Positions 5,884 to 6,286 of a stretch of DNA of 6,286 nucleotides are shown here, in pieces. Made by a program: the position numbers and the translations under genes. The DNA is from Chitinophagales bacterium (GTDB taxonomy: Bacteria > Bacteroidota > Bacteroidia > Chitinophagales > Chitinophagaceae): positions 1 through 6,286 of the forward strand of contig JANXYS010000390.1 in the NCBI GenBank assembly GCA_025355935.1, written 5' to 3'. Position 1 is the first letter of the stretch. Each line of letters begins with the position of its first letter. Under the pieces are notes generated by a model. It saw only the letters and a list, made by a program, of their open reading frames with translations, was not told the DNA's origin and did not search any database.

Positions 5884-6286
5884 TTACTTCTTGTTACGGA
5901 GGTAATTCCTGGTTAAAATTCCTGACTGCTTTAGGTCTGTTAATTTCCATTTGCCATCAGAAGACGCAGACTTCTGCAACATTGAACAAGATTCATCTTT
6001 ATCGGATACCGACCAGGTAACCCAGCTTAACTTTTTCAAACTCATCCAGGTTATATATTTTTTCCATTCTTTTAAGTCAAGTACGCCGTCTCCACTTGCG
6101 TCCATCCCGGCTGACTCAGAAATAAAAACGGGCATGCCTTTCGCAATTGCACTGTCAGTACGATCGCGCAGCCACTGTTTGTGTGTTCCTGCGTAAAAAT
6201 GAACGGTATACATAAGATTATTAAACCCGGCGATCGGATCGCCCGCCGGAAGTTGAATATCCTGATCCCAGTGGGGCGATCCGACA
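5884..6286 (-). CDS. GH5-family glycoside hydrolase, endoglucanase-like (C-terminal part; 5' end outside window)
   Basis: The frame is open from the right edge to the stop at 5884-5886, giving 133 residues; an internal ATG at 6213 is not the real start. The sequence is the C-terminal third of a GH5 (beta/alpha)8 barrel of subfamily-2 type. It starts VGSPHWDQDI, followed by NNLMYTVHFYAGTHKQWLRD with the conserved active-site His (codon 6199-6201). VFISESAGM carries the nucleophile Glu (codon 6115-6117), and LSWVTWSVSDKDESCSML carries the conserved Trp platform (codon 6013-6015). The acid/base Glu of the NEP motif would lie upstream, outside the window. The expected reaction is endo-hydrolysis of beta-1,4-glucan or a related hemicellulose outside the cell. 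Odd points are Ser after the nucleophile, where Trp or Tyr is usual, and an EF-hand-like loop DASGDGVLDLKE. No carbohydrate-binding or T9SS sorting domain follows; the protein ends RNYLRNKK just after the barrel. Confidence 0.9.
   Translation of the reverse strand, partial: VGSPHWDQDIQLPAGDPIAGFNNLMYTVHFYAGTHKQWLRDRTDSAIAKGMPVFISESAGMDASGDGVLDLKEWKKYITWMSLKKLSWVTWSVSDKDESCSMLQKSASSDGKWKLTDLKQSGILTRNYLRNKK

Noticed and set aside
1..6286. tRNA, rRNA, CRISPR array, transposase or att site
   Set aside because: Reading both strands, I found no tRNA-like T-arm with a matching acceptor stem, no regularly spaced repeats, no transposase motifs and no IS-like terminal repeats.

Overview
The window looks like a chromosomal stretch of a Bacteroidota bacterium, probably of the Chitinophagaceae/Sphingobacteriia type. 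The reasons are: candidate promoters of the Bacteroidota form TAnnTTTG, no Shine-Dalgarno sequences before the starts, a RecX and a beta clamp of Bacteroidota character, dnaN without dnaA beside it, and a small secreted protein that resembles an uncharacterised family I know from Chitinophagaceae (from memory, not searched). DNA is moderately AT-rich, most so between genes.

Layout from left to right. (1) 1-924, minus: the N-terminal 308 residues of a radical SAM protein with a cobalamin-binding-like domain, cut by the left edge. (2) 1123-1731, plus: an AlkA-type 3-methyladenine DNA glycosylase, divergent from gene 1. (3) 1721-2194, minus: free-methionine-(R)-sulfoxide reductase, overlapping gene 2 tail-to-tail by 11 bases. 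(4) 2219-2601: a gap with small inverted repeats but no convincing gene. (5) 2602-3072, minus: recX. (6) 3237-4352, plus: dnaN, the DNA polymerase III sliding clamp. (7) 4372-4412: a perfect 18-bp hairpin terminator between convergent genes, with its U-tract on the minus-strand side. (8) 4424-4837, minus: a small exported protein of unknown function. (9) 4838-5194: an AT-rich gap with one candidate promoter. (10) 5195-5854, minus: a secreted SGNH/GDSL esterase. (11) 5884-6286, minus: the C-terminal part of a GH5 endoglucanase-like enzyme, cut by the right edge and 29 bases upstream of gene 10.

Functionally the middle of the window is genome and protein maintenance: alkylated-base removal, repair of oxidised methionine, RecA modulation and the replication clamp. 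The right end is extracellular polysaccharide breakdown, with a GH5 hydrolase and an SGNH esterase that are probably co-transcribed. Nothing here amounts to a clearly new system. The most interesting points are the matched 'leaderless' promoter geometry of recX and the methionine sulfoxide reductase gene, a long insertion that splits the cobalamin-binding fold of the radical SAM protein, and an EF-hand-like loop beside the catalytic glutamate of the GH5 enzyme.
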